Source: Parafrankia discariae (GTDB lineage: Bacteria; Actinomycetota; Actinomycetes; Frankiales; Frankiaceae). Taken from it: a stretch of 64,000 nt of DNA. Positions 45,231 through 53,812 of this stretch are shown one piece after another. The notes beneath the pieces were generated by a model. It saw nothing but the letters and a program-made list of their open reading frames with translations. It ran no database searches and had not been told where the DNA came from. The translations under genes and the position numbers were made by a program. How positions within the stretch are numbered: the stretch's first letter is position 1; every line of letters begins with the position of its first letter. Location: the NCBI RefSeq assembly GCF_000373365.1, contig NZ_KB891263.1, positions 104,299 through 168,298 of the forward strand. The letters run 5' to 3'.

Positions 45231-45583
45231 CGGTCACCCCTCCAGTCCTGGACGGTCCGCGCCGGCCGCCGAGCCGTCCGCTTCCGTCTTCCCGTCGGCC
45301 GTTGCGGCCCGTCCGCGAGCTGTGTCCCGAGAATGCCGGACGTCCCGGCCCACCCGCGCGCCGGCGTGACCCTCCCGACTGCCGGCCCGGCGGCGAGGAG
45401 TCGTCCGTGCTGGATGTGGCGTTACGCGGCCCGAGACGTCCGGAGTGAGCACATCGGGCCCGCTACCGGAGGCGGGTCGGGATCACTGTGACCGCGGACA
45501 CCTGGTGCGTAAGGATGCAGGTCCACTCGATACCGTTTTGGTATCCAGTGTCGATTCGGCGCCTCTTCGGAAAGGTGTTGCGC
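45231..45583. other. Divergent region before the small peptide gene
   Basis: This 353-bp region includes the palindrome at 45529-45545 just upstream of the 58-aa ORF. I see no other feature. Confidence 0.4.
45529..45545. promoter_or_regulatory. Palindrome GATACC-N5-GGTATC before the small ORF
   Basis: A perfect 6-5-6 inverted repeat with a T-rich centre ends 38 bp before the ATG of the 58-aa ORF. It is a plausible operator or promoter element. Confidence 0.5.
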
Positions 45584-45760
45584 ATGGAGCAGGACGAGTC
45601 GGTTGGCCCCGAGGTGGGGTCTGTGGTGCCAGGTCAGCGGGAGGTGGTCTCGGTGACGGCGGATGCCGCCGACCTCTCGGAGACGAGCACCGAGGGGCTC
45701 TCCTTCGGCCCGCTGGCGAACCCGAGGCGGCTACGACTGGGCGTGTCACCCTCGCTCTGA
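45584..45760 (+). CDS. Small acidic peptide of unknown function
   Basis: This 58-aa ORF starts MEQDESVGPEVGSVVPGQRE, continues with an acidic Ser/Thr-rich part (VTADAADLSETSTEGLS) and ends in a basic, Pro-containing tail (FGPLANPRRLRLGVSPSL). An AAAGG site precedes the ATG. It lies between a palindrome at 45529 and an 18-bp hairpin terminator at 45825, so it looks like its own transcription unit. The acidic leader and short distinct tail recall a modified-peptide precursor, but no maturation enzyme is adjacent, and it contains no Cys. A longer frame from 45488 (90 aa) is possible. I do not recognise a family. Confidence 0.45.
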   Translation: MEQDESVGPEVGSVVPGQREVVSVTADAADLSETSTEGLSFGPLANPRRLRLGVSPSL

Positions 45761-45824
45761 CCGCTGTCGGGTGATCCTCCGGAGGTCGCGACCCGCGACC
45801 GGTCCAGGAGGCCGAGGCGAAACC

Positions 45825-45864
45825 AACGGTGCCCCGGAACGCGGATGCGTTCCGGGGCACCGTT
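45825..45864. terminator. 18-bp perfect hairpin terminator
   Basis: The stem 45825-45842 pairs perfectly with 45847-45864 around the loop GGAT; the stem begins with AA and ends with TT. It lies 65 bp after the small peptide ORF and can end transcription from that side. Confidence 0.85.
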
Positions 45865-45880
45865 CGTATGAGCGCCATCC

Positions 45881-45912
45881 TCAGGTCTGACCCGGCTTCG
45901 GGTCAGACCTGA
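45881..45912 (-). terminator. 14-bp hairpin terminator of the helicase gene
   Basis: The stem 45881-45894 pairs perfectly with 45899-45912 around a GCTT loop, 9 bp after the helicase stop codon on the minus strand. Confidence 0.85.
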
Positions 45913-45921
45913 GTCGATGGG

Positions 45922-47535
45922 TCAGGCTCCGGGAGCGGGGTGGGGGTCCACCCGCGGCGTGGGGCGGGTCTGGGCCGGGCCCCGGGCCGGGCGGCCCGGG
46001 CGGTGCGCGTCGCGGGCCGCCCCGGTGAAGGTGGAGCCGGCGGTACGGGCGCTCGGCCCGCCGCGCCGGTGGCCGCCCTCGCGCGGCGCGCCATCGCGCC
46101 GGCCCGAGTCCCGGCGGCCGCCGCCGTCGCGTCGGCCGTCACCACGCCGGCCCTCGCTGCGCTGGCGGCGAGCCTGGATGGTGGCCGGGTCGACCGGCGG
46201 CGCAGGCGGTCCGGCGAGCTCGATGACGATCGGGTCGTCGGGCAGCGTCGGGACCGGCTGGGTCGGGATGCCGACCGCCCGCAGCAGCGACCGGGCCTTG
46301 CCACGCTCGGCCGGCACGGTCACCAGGACGTCGGCGCCGTCAGCCCCGGCCCGGGCGGTACGCCCGCCGCGGTGCTGGTAGGTCTTGGCGTCCTCGGGCG
46401 GGCCCAGGTGCAGCACGAGGCTGATGCCGTCGACGTGGATGCCGCGGGCGGCGACGTCGGTGGCGACCAGCACCCGGTAGAACCCGTCGGTGAACCCGGC
46501 GAGCGCCCGGGTGCGGGCGCCCTGCGGCATGCCGCCGTGCAGGGGCTCGGCCGGTACCCCGGCCTCGGTGAGCGACTGCGCGACACGGTCGGCGTCGCGC
46601 TGGGTGCGCACGAACACCAGGGTGCGGCCGGCGCCGCAGGCGAGCGAGGTGACCAGCCGGAGCTGGGCGTTGCGGTCGACGGACTCCATCGCGTGCCGGG
46701 CCAGGGTCGAGACCTGCGACACCTCCGGGTCGACGGCGACGAGGACCGGCTCGGGCAGGTAGCCCCGGACGAGGACCTCGACCTCGCGGTCCAGCGTGGC
46801 GCTGAACAGCAGCCGCTGGCTGTCGGACGGGGTCATGTCCAGCAGCGCCTTGACCGCCGGGAGGAAACCGAGGTCGCACATGAAGTCGGCTTCGTCCAGG
46901 ACGGTGATCTCGATCTCGTCGAGGATGCAGGCGTCGCGCTCGATCAGGTCGGTGAGCCGGCCCGGGGTGGCGACGACGAGGTGCACACCCCGGCGCATGG
47001 CCGAGATCTGCCGGCTGATCGACGTTCCGCCGTAGACCGGGGTCATCCACAGCCCCAGCGCCCGGGTGAGCGGGGCCAGCACGTCGTTGACCTGCTGGGC
47101 CAGCTCGCGGGTCGGGACGAGGATCAGCCCGCGGGGCTGACGGGGGCGGGCGGCGCCGGTGGTGGCGAGCCGGGCGAGCAGCGGCAGGCCGAACGCCAGG
47201 GTCTTGCCGGAGCCGGTGCGGGCCCGGCCGAGCACGTTCTCGCCGGCCAGCACGTCGGGCAACGTGGCGGCCTGGACCGGGAACGGCCCGTGGATGCCCT
47301 TGTCCGCGAGCGCGGAGACCAGCCGCGGGGGCAGACCCGCCTCGGCGAAGGACTCGGCGGGCGGACGGGGGGAACGGGTGGCGAGCGCCGGGCGCGCCGC
47401 CGGGCGCTCACCGCCACGGAACGGGGCGGGACGAGGCCCGCCGCGGCCGTGTCCGGTGGGACGGGTACGGCTGCCCCGGGAGGGACGGGCCGGACGGTGG
47501 GTGGGGGTGGGCTGGGTGCTGCGGGGCTGAGTCAG
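45922..47535 (-). CDS. DEAD-box RNA helicase
   Basis: This is an ATP-dependent RNA helicase, about 537 aa. Motifs in order: Q motif region GPFPVQAATLPDVLAG, motif I ARTGSGKT, Ia PTRELAQQV, Ib TPGRLTD, motif II VLDEADFM, motif III FSATL. In the second domain come IV LVFVRTQ, V ATDVAARGIHVDG and VI HRGGRTARAG. An Arg/Gly-rich tail (RRQRSEGRRGDGRRDGGGRR) should bind RNA. The first ATG/GTG/TTG codon lies inside the Q-motif region, yet the frame is open back to a stop at 47548 with coding look but no standard start. The CTG at 47535 (giving MTQPRSTQP) is the best candidate. A terminator follows the gene. Confidence 0.88.
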   Translation of the reverse strand: MTQPRSTQPTPTHRPARPSRGSRTRPTGHGRGGPRPAPFRGGERPAARPALATRSPRPPAESFAEAGLPPRLVSALADKGIHGPFPVQAATLPDVLAGENVLGRARTGSGKTLAFGLPLLARLATTGAARPRQPRGLILVPTRELAQQVNDVLAPLTRALGLWMTPVYGGTSISRQISAMRRGVHLVVATPGRLTDLIERDACILDEIEITVLDEADFMCDLGFLPAVKALLDMTPSDSQRLLFSATLDREVEVLVRGYLPEPVLVAVDPEVSQVSTLARHAMESVDRNAQLRLVTSLACGAGRTLVFVRTQRDADRVAQSLTEAGVPAEPLHGGMPQGARTRALAGFTDGFYRVLVATDVAARGIHVDGISLVLHLGPPEDAKTYQHRGGRTARAGADGADVLVTVPAERGKARSLLRAVGIPTQPVPTLPDDPIVIELAGPPAPPVDPATIQARRQRSEGRRGDGRRDGGGRRDSGRRDGAPREGGHRRGGPSARTAGSTFTGAARDAHRPGRPARGPAQTRPTPRVDPHPAPGA

Positions 47536-47987
47536 GGGATCCGCCGATCAGGTCAGGGCCGACAGAACAACGCCACGTCGGTTCCACGCGCCATGCGGCG
47601 TGGTCTACAAGCGCGGAAAGTGTCGTCCGGCGGCCAGGGGGGGCGGCCGGTTTTCACGCGACCGGACCCAACCGCGGTCTGAGACCGCCATGGCGCTCGC
47701 ACCGACCTTCGGACACCCGGCCCGATTGGCCGGATGTCCCAGAGATCTTGTCTGCGCCTCGAGGTTGGTTGCCCTCGGTGACGCCGACATGAAGACGTTA
47801 CCTCGTACCGGGCCGTGATCGGGGGCCGTGAGGTGTGTGGTTAACCATGCGGGGAGGAGGTTCTACGTCACATCCGGTCCAGTGAAGCACCGAACTGCGG
47901 TTCGGAGTCGGTTGGACGACATTTCCTCTTCAGATGACCTTGGAGACGTCAGCATACGCCGGAATGCCCATGCCTGGCGGGCATCTG
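47536..47987. other. Helicase upstream region
   Basis: This 452-bp gap lies between GT87 and the helicase, both on the minus strand. It holds a perfect 7-1-7 palindrome (GCGGTCT-G-AGACCGC, 47674-47688). Long structured leaders are common for DEAD-box helicase mRNAs, but no promoter is clear enough to map here. Confidence 0.45.
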
Positions 47988-49598
47988 TTACTGGGGGTGC
48001 ACCCGGCCCGTTCGGGTGCGCGGCGCGCCGGCGGCGGGCGTCGGCGCCTGCCACCGGACCCGGCGTCGGCGCGGGCCCGTCGGGCTTCCCGGGCCTCCCG
48101 AACCGAGCGGGCTTCCCGGGCCGAGCGGGTCGCGCGGGCCCACCGGACCAGGCCGTGCCGCCCCCCGGTCCCGGCTGGCGGCGACCGCCCAGGCCAGGAG
48201 GGCCAGCGTGCCCACGAGCGCCCCGTAGGCCCCGATGACCCGGGTGTCCTCGCCGCGGGCGCGGGCCGCCGTCCAGCACACCGCCCCGACCCCGCCGACC
48301 AGCGCGGCCACCAGGACGGCCCGTAGCGCCGCGACGGCCATCCGTGGTGCGGCCCACGGCGCGGACCCGGCCGGGCCGGGTACGGCGCTACCAGGCACCG
48401 CCACGGTGGACGTGGCGGGCGCGGGCCCGGCCCGCCGCCGGGCCGTGCGCACCAGCGGCAGGGCGACCAGGGGACCGAGGACGACGGCCGCCACGAGCAG
48501 GTCGATCGGCGTGCTCAGGTGCGGGGTCACCAGGAGCCAGCTGCCGCCGGTGAACAGGGCGAGAGGCAGATCCGGGTCGCCCCCGGCGGCCGGACGGCCC
48601 GGGCCGCCGTGGGTGATCGCCAGCAGTGGGGCCACCAGCAGGAGCAGATAGTGGCTCCACACGATCGGCGAGGCCACGAGCGCCGCCGCCACCACGCCGG
48701 CGAACAGCAGCCCGTCGCCGCCGGGGCGCCCGCGGCCGCGGGCCAGCCACAGGCATCCGGCCAGCAGCAGGCCGGCGGTGGCCCGGGCGACCCAGGTGGC
48801 GGCGCCGAGGCCCAGCCCGACGTTCATCAGCAGCCCGGTGAGGCTCAGCCCGTCGGGCGCCTCCTCCCGGGCGAGGACCGACAGCATGTCGGCGTAGGTG
48901 CGCACCGCCACCGGGCTGTAGATCTCCCCGACGCCGAACAGCGCGGCCAGGGTGAGCAGGGCCACCGCTGTCGCGCGTGGCCGGCGGGTCAGCGCGAGCC
49001 AGAGCACGACGGGGACGAGGAAGAGCTTGCTGTACACGAGCACGGCGGTGAGGATCCCGGCCGCCACGGGGACGTCCCGCAGCCGCCACAGGGCCACCAG
49101 CCCGCAGAACAACAGCGCGTTGAGGGTGCCCATCTGCAGCCCGGTGATGGTGCAGGACGCGGTCAGCACCAGGGCGAACGTCCACCGGCCGGCGCCGGCG
49201 AGCCGGCAGGCGGCGAGCAGCGCGAGCACCGACAGCGCGATGAACAACTCAGCCGCGCCGGGGAGGGCCGAGAGCGGGACGAACGGCAGCGACACCAGGT
49301 ACGGGTAGACGAAGGCGAAACCGGAGTAGACCTCGGGTGTCCCGGGAGGGGGATAGGGGTCACGGCCGTCGGCGACCGCCGCGCCGGCGCGCAGGAAGAC
49401 GTCGACGTCGAAGTGGCCGATCGGGGCCACGTAGCCCACCCAGATCAGGGCGAGGAGCCCGGCGATGACCAGCGGGCCAGCCGCGGCGGCGCCCCGGTGT
49501 CGTCGTGCGGTCATGCGGCCTGGTCCGCTCGGCGCTCCACCCAAACCCCCGGGGTCGTCGTGTGCTGCGGCGGCCATGTTCCCACCCGTCGTTCCCAC
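47988..49598 (-). CDS. GT87-family (DUF2029) polytopic glycosyltransferase
   Basis: This 536-aa membrane protein has about 10-12 transmembrane segments. It fits the GT-C fold GT87 family (mannosyl/arabinosyl-type transferases using polyprenyl-phosphate sugars). An early loop with the conserved acidic pair reads GHFDVDVFLRAGAAVADGRDPYPP, and VYPYLVSLPFVPLSAL, GLQMGTLNALLF and FLVPVVLWLALTRRPRATAVALL follow the usual pattern. The last 110 residues are low complexity (Pro/Gly/Arg). It starts 3 bp after the stop of the DUF445 gene and so is in an operon with it. Several GTG/ATG choices exist at the start; the Ala/Gly leader is not conserved. Role: probably cell-envelope glycan assembly. Confidence 0.85.
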   Translation of the reverse strand: MGTTGGNMAAAAHDDPGGLGGAPSGPGRMTARRHRGAAAAGPLVIAGLLALIWVGYVAPIGHFDVDVFLRAGAAVADGRDPYPPPGTPEVYSGFAFVYPYLVSLPFVPLSALPGAAELFIALSVLALLAACRLAGAGRWTFALVLTASCTITGLQMGTLNALLFCGLVALWRLRDVPVAAGILTAVLVYSKLFLVPVVLWLALTRRPRATAVALLTLAALFGVGEIYSPVAVRTYADMLSVLAREEAPDGLSLTGLLMNVGLGLGAATWVARATAGLLLAGCLWLARGRGRPGGDGLLFAGVVAAALVASPIVWSHYLLLLVAPLLAITHGGPGRPAAGGDPDLPLALFTGGSWLLVTPHLSTPIDLLVAAVVLGPLVALPLVRTARRRAGPAPATSTVAVPGSAVPGPAGSAPWAAPRMAVAALRAVLVAALVGGVGAVCWTAARARGEDTRVIGAYGALVGTLALLAWAVAASRDRGAARPGPVGPRDPLGPGSPLGSGGPGSPTGPRRRRVRWQAPTPAAGAPRTRTGRVHPQ

Positions 49599-49601
49599 CG
49601 C

Positions 49602-50909
49602 TCAGAGCAGCAGCTCGGTGAGCAGGTGGATCACCAGCCCGGCGAGCGCGCCGACCACCGTCCCGTTGATGCGGATGAACTGCAGGTCCCGACCGACGTG
49701 CAGCTCGATCCGACGGGACGTGTCAGCCGGCTCCCAGCGGGCCACGGTGTCCCCGATGACGGCGGCGATGTCCTCGCGGTAGCGGCCGACGGCACGGGTG
49801 GCGACGTCGGCGGCGGCCCGGTTCACGGTGGCGGCCAGCTCCGGCTCGGTGGCGAGACGGTTCCCGAAGGCGGCCAGCTCCGCGGTGGCCCGGGTGCGCG
49901 CGGTTCCGCCCGGGTCCGTGGTCAGATCGAGCAGCACGCCGCGGGCGGTCGCCCAGATCGCCGACACGGCCCGGTCGGTCTCCGGGTGGGCGATGATCCG
50001 CCGTTTCAGCTCCTCCACCCGGTCGCCGAGCTCGTCGTCGGTGCGCAGCCGCTCGGCGAACGTGGTGAGGAAGGAGTCCAGCGCGCGGCGGACCCGGTGG
50101 TCGGGATCCGTCCGCAGATCGGTGGCGAACCGCAGCGCCTCGGCGTACGCCTTGGCGGCGACCGCCTCGTCGAGCCATTTCGGGGACCAGGCCGGCGCCT
50201 GCTCCCGGACCATCCGCACGACCGTGTCCGGGTTCTGCTTCAGCCAGTCGTCGATCTCGGTGACGAGCAGGTCGACCAGGTGGTGATGGGTGCCCTCCGC
50301 GACCACCCGGTCCAGGGCCACCCCGAGCACGCCCGCCCACCGTCGCTCCACGAGCCGGGGCAGGACGGTCTTCTCGACCAGCTCGCGGACAAGGTCGTCA
50401 CTGATGCCGGAGATCAGCGAGGCCACCCGCGCCGAGACCTCGGAGGTGACCCGCTCGGCGTTCTCCCGGCGGCGCAGCCAGGCCCCGACCCGGCCGGCGA
50501 CCCCGAGCTGGTCCAGCTTCTCGCGGACCACCTCCTCGGCGAGGAAATGCGTCCCGACGAAGTTCTGCAGGCCGCGGCCGAGGGCGTCCTTGCGGCGTGG
50601 GATGATCGCGGTGTGCGGGATCGGCAGCCCGAGCGGGTGCCGGAACAGCGCGGTGACCGCGAACCAGTCGGCCAGCGCGCCGACCGTGCCGGCCTCCGCC
50701 GCGGCCGCCACATAGCCGACCCAGCCCGGCCCGCCGGAGGCGTCCCACCGCCAGGCGACGACGTACACGGTGACCATGAAGGCGAGCAGCCCGGTCGCGA
50801 TGGTGCGCATCCGGCGCAGCCCCTGGCGCATCCGGGCCTCGCTGAACGGGTCGCCGCCGAGATCGCGGGGGCCGCCGATGCCGGCCCCGTCCGTCGCTGT
50901 CAGTGTCAT
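49602..50909 (-). CDS. DUF445 membrane protein
   Basis: This 435-aa DUF445 protein starts EARMRQGLRRMRTIATGLLAFMVTVYVVAWRW (first membrane segment) and has the family segment VGALADWFAVTALFRHPLGLPIPHTAIIPRRKDALGRGLQNFVGTHFL. A long charged helical region follows, and one C-terminal membrane segment with the typical end (LQFIRINGTVVGALAGLVIHLL). The function of the family is unknown; the helical middle may form coiled coils. I choose the ATG at 50909, which fits the family start; a longer frame is antisense shadow. It is followed 3 bp later by the GT87 gene. Confidence 0.93.
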   Translation of the reverse strand: MTLTATDGAGIGGPRDLGGDPFSEARMRQGLRRMRTIATGLLAFMVTVYVVAWRWDASGGPGWVGYVAAAAEAGTVGALADWFAVTALFRHPLGLPIPHTAIIPRRKDALGRGLQNFVGTHFLAEEVVREKLDQLGVAGRVGAWLRRRENAERVTSEVSARVASLISGISDDLVRELVEKTVLPRLVERRWAGVLGVALDRVVAEGTHHHLVDLLVTEIDDWLKQNPDTVVRMVREQAPAWSPKWLDEAVAAKAYAEALRFATDLRTDPDHRVRRALDSFLTTFAERLRTDDELGDRVEELKRRIIAHPETDRAVSAIWATARGVLLDLTTDPGGTARTRATAELAAFGNRLATEPELAATVNRAAADVATRAVGRYREDIAAVIGDTVARWEPADTSRRIELHVGRDLQFIRINGTVVGALAGLVIHLLTELLL

Positions 50910-50973
50910 CCGCGCCCGCCCGCCCGCTGTCCGCCCGCCCGCCGACCCGCTCCGGCGGGGAGACAGCAACACC

Positions 50974-51297
50974 CTACGGGCGCGGGCCGCCGGCCCGGCG
51001 GCCCGCGCCCGCCCGGCGATGGATGACGACGAGGTCGACCAGCGCCGTGGCGGCGATGATCCCGAGGACGACGGCCGGCGCGGTTCGGCCGGCCACCGCC
51101 AGCAACCCGCTGAAGACTCCGCAGAAGACCAGGCCGAACAGCGCCAGCGCCCGGCGCAGACCGAGGGCGCTGGCGGCCGGCGCGGCACCCGTCCGCGCGT
51201 CGCCGAGCGAGCCCAGCCGGCGCCACCACGGGGTACGCCACCACGGTGGGGGGTGCGCGGGGCGCTCGGTGCGCTGCCGGGGTACGGGACCGGTCAC
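50974..51297 (-). CDS. Small two-helix membrane protein (DUF6343-like)
   Basis: This is a 107-aa protein with a Trp/Pro/Arg-rich cytosolic start and two membrane segments (RRALALFGLVFCGVFSGLLAV, then APAVVLGIIAATALVDLVVI), ending in a basic tail. The pattern SALGLRRALALFGL recalls the small actinobacterial DUF6343 family (from memory). It lies 64 bp upstream of the DUF445 gene on the same strand and may be in that operon. The start codon is tentative. Function unknown. Confidence 0.6.
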   Translation of the reverse strand: MTGPVPRQRTERPAHPPPWWRTPWWRRLGSLGDARTGAAPAASALGLRRALALFGLVFCGVFSGLLAVAGRTAPAVVLGIIAATALVDLVVIHRRAGAGRRAGGPRP

Positions 51298-51542
51298 GAC
51301 CTGCGGTGTGCCCGCGCGGGCGCGGACGAACCTGGGTCACCCCGACCGATCGCGCCGACCCGGCGCGAGCCGGGTCACCGAGGTTAATCATCAGACATAT
51401 AAAGGGCACCGAAAAGGTTTGGCAGGAAGTTGCCTGTTCGGCTGGCTGGCCCCCACTGATACTTCATCCCGTGATAAAGGCATTGAGGGGTCGGCTGGGG
51501 CGGTCGACGGCCGCCCTGACCGGCGAGCGGCCGGGCGAGCGA

Positions 51543-52529
51543 TTAGTGACCTGGCCCGGCCGGGGCGTCGCCGATCGCGTCGACGAGCACCTTCGTCGCG
51601 GTGAAATCGACCGGGACCTCGATGACCCGGACCCCGCCCGCGCCCAGCGCGGAAGCCAGGCGCTCGCGGTGGTCGGCGGCCGAGCGGAGCCCGCCCCGCT
51701 GGCCCCACACCTCGACAACCAGGTCGGCGTCCAGCTCCGAGGCCAGCCTGAGCAGGGTGGCGGTGGTGCCGGTCGGGGGCTGCTCGACGACCGCCACCCC
51801 CACCTGGCCCCGCCGCCAGGCCAGCAGGGCACCGGCCACGGCGACCCCGCCCCCGACGGCCGTGACGCGCACCTGCGCGCCGGAGGCGGGACCGGTGTGC
51901 TCCACCCACAGTCCTGCGGCACCGGGATCGGCCAGGATGATCCCGTTCGCCGGCAGCACCTCGGCGACGTCGGCGGTGGCGCGGGCCGGGTTGAGCGGCG
52001 CGTCGTCCCGGGGGAGGAGCGCCCCGACGACCTCGGACGCCGCCCCGGCGCCGGGGCCCGTCTCGGCAACCGTCTCCGCCGTCTCCGCGGGCGCGGGCGC
52101 GGTGCTGGGGGCGGGCGTGGGCGCGGGCGCGGGTCCGGGGGAGTCGAGGGGGAACCCCAGCCGCAGCCGGATCTCGGACGTGCCGCGGGCGCGGGCCGCC
52201 GCCAGGGCGGTGACCAGGGCGGCTGGTGCGGAGATCAGCTTCGCCTGGGTCGGCGGGGCCGACTGTGCCCCGCCGAGGGCGGCCACGCCCGGCCCGAGCG
52301 GCCGAGGCGGCCCGGGCCGGGTGGGCGGCGCGGTCAGCAGCGTGAGCACCTCGCCGTCCCAGATCGCGCCCGGCCCGTGGTCGAGCGCGCCGGCGGCCGT
52401 CGCCAGCAGGCGGGCGCAGGCCTCGTCCGGCGCGGGTAGTGGCGGGGGCGTGCCCGGGACCGTCGGCACGCCCGGCATTGTCACCAGCTGACGCACTCCG
52501 ACCGAGACGAGCCACTCCCCGACAGTCAT
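51543..52529 (-). CDS. Divergent ThDP-enzyme-like protein
   Basis: This is a 328-aa protein. The start TVGEWLVSVGVRQLVTMPGV looks like the N-terminal domain of acetolactate-synthase-type ThDP enzymes (TxGExLVxxLxxxGVxxxFxxPG). The end shows DADLVVEVWGQRGGLRSAADHRERLASALGAGGVRVIEVPVDF, which resembles their C-terminal PP domain. The middle is shortened and contains a Pro/Ala linker. The GDGxxxN thiamine motif and the catalytic Glu of the Pyr domain are not evident, so it is probably a non-catalytic derivative. It seems monocistronic. Compare sulfopyruvate-decarboxylase-like split enzymes as the alternative. Confidence 0.55.
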   Translation of the reverse strand: MTVGEWLVSVGVRQLVTMPGVPTVPGTPPPLPAPDEACARLLATAAGALDHGPGAIWDGEVLTLLTAPPTRPGPPRPLGPGVAALGGAQSAPPTQAKLISAPAALVTALAAARARGTSEIRLRLGFPLDSPGPAPAPTPAPSTAPAPAETAETVAETGPGAGAASEVVGALLPRDDAPLNPARATADVAEVLPANGIILADPGAAGLWVEHTGPASGAQVRVTAVGGGVAVAGALLAWRRGQVGVAVVEQPPTGTTATLLRLASELDADLVVEVWGQRGGLRSAADHRERLASALGAGGVRVIEVPVDFTATKVLVDAIGDAPAGPGH

Positions 52530-52808
52530 GGACCGAACGCTCCTTCTCCGGACGGATGGCGGGCGTCGGTGTGGATTCGGCTGTTCATGGTGGTCTGGCC
52601 GCGTCAGCCCCGTTGCGCCCCGGTGTCCCGCATGTCCACGGTGGCGTGCCAGGCGGCGGCGGGGAAAGTGTTGTGACCCGCGTCCACCGGACGGACCTCG
52701 GTCGATCGCGCTGCGTGGCCCCGATCTGGCGCTGAGCCGTGACCCGCCGCGTGAGGTGACATCCCGGAAGTAAGCGCCTGCTCAGCGTTCGCCCACTCGG
52801 CGTGCCTC

Positions 52809-52844
52809 ATCCCGCCACACATCCGGATCCCGCCACACATCCGG
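52809..52844. repeat. Two-copy 18-bp tandem repeat
   Basis: ATCCCGCCACACATCCGG occurs twice in perfect tandem within the gene-poor region. Function unknown. Confidence 0.85.
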
Positions 52845-53433
52845 GGACGAGGCTGGTGCGGAGGTCGGTGGCTGGCGGGGCGAACCGGGTGGTGGCGCGG
52901 TCGATGGTGGAACGACCTGGTTCACGGTGCTACGCGGAGAATCCCCCTTTTCAGGGAAATTCGCGGCGAGGTGGGATCCCGCCGACCTCGGCGGATCGTG
53001 CCGGCCGATCTCACCCGGCCGTCTCACCTGGGCCTTCGTCTGGTTGTGCGCGGGATCGTCGTCGGGTGGCGCCGAGTCCGGCCGCCGCGCTGTGTCCGTC
53101 CGAGGTGCCGGCGGGGTGGTGTCGAGGCCGCGTGGCGGGTCGGCGCGGCGCTCCGGATCGCGAACTCAAACCCGACTTCAACCCAACAGTTGGCGGATTT
53201 GCTCATCTGCAGCGCTCCGCGTCCGCGGAGGATCTCGGGCCGGGCCGGGTCGCGCTCGGGCGCGGGGCGCGGTGGCCCGGGTGGCGGGCGAATGAGCCCC
53301 CGCGGGTCTCGGTCGGCCGCCACGGCTTCCCCGCTCGCTTCACGGTTCGCCGACGGTGATCGGTTCCCGTTTGCGAATGCGCAGGTAGTACGTCCGCTGA
53401 CGGCTATCGGGACAGGATCTAGACCACAGGTGA

Positions 53434-53449
53434 TGTGAGGTGCATCACC
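53434..53449. promoter_or_regulatory. Crp/GlxR-like site TGTGA-N6-TCACC
   Basis: This matches the Crp consensus TGTGA-N6-TCACA at 9 of 10 positions and sits inside a 7-7-7 inverted repeat (GGTGATG...CATCACC, 53429-53449). It lies 364 bp upstream of the conservon kinase. Confidence 0.5.
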
Positions 53450-53812
53450 ACTACCGTATGCATTCCTGTATATCAAAGGACGTCCGGCAAACACTGACGC
53501 CAAGGCGGGGAGTGCTTACAGCCTGTGATTCGATGATTCCTGCCGGGAATACCCTTCCGTGAGCCAGTTGACAAAAGCCGCCCACTCTCGCCGTCCTGGT
53601 CGGTGTGCTGATGGGACGTGCTGAGGGGACTTGTAGGTCGGCTCGCTACAGTTGTCCGACGTCGGACGCTTTCAGGCGGGCGCGGGCCGGATGTCATCGA
53701 TCGCGGCCCGCCCTTGTCGCGCGCCGTCCGTCGCGGACCAGGCATCGAAAGAGCGACTCGCTCACCCCGCACACGAGGCGCCCAACCCCGGGGCGTCGGA
53801 CGAGAGGACTGG

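Larger units (their letters stand above)
52530..53812. other. 1.28-kb gene-poor region upstream of the conservon
   Basis: There is no convincing gene here. Short frames on both strands lack ribosome sites and family likeness. It contains an 18-bp direct repeat (52809-52844) and, near the conservon, a Crp-like palindrome (53434-53449). The AT content rises toward 53400-53600. It probably holds a long regulatory region for the kinase operon. Confidence 0.5.

Noticed and set aside
47863-48357. Frames on both strands near the GT87 C-terminus
   Set aside because: They are shadows of the Pro/Gly/Arg low-complexity tail of the GT87 protein.
52927-53295. Frames of about 120-185 codons in the region upstream of the conservon
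   Set aside because: They overlap one another in three frames, lack ribosome sites and known motifs, and have poor third-position bias.
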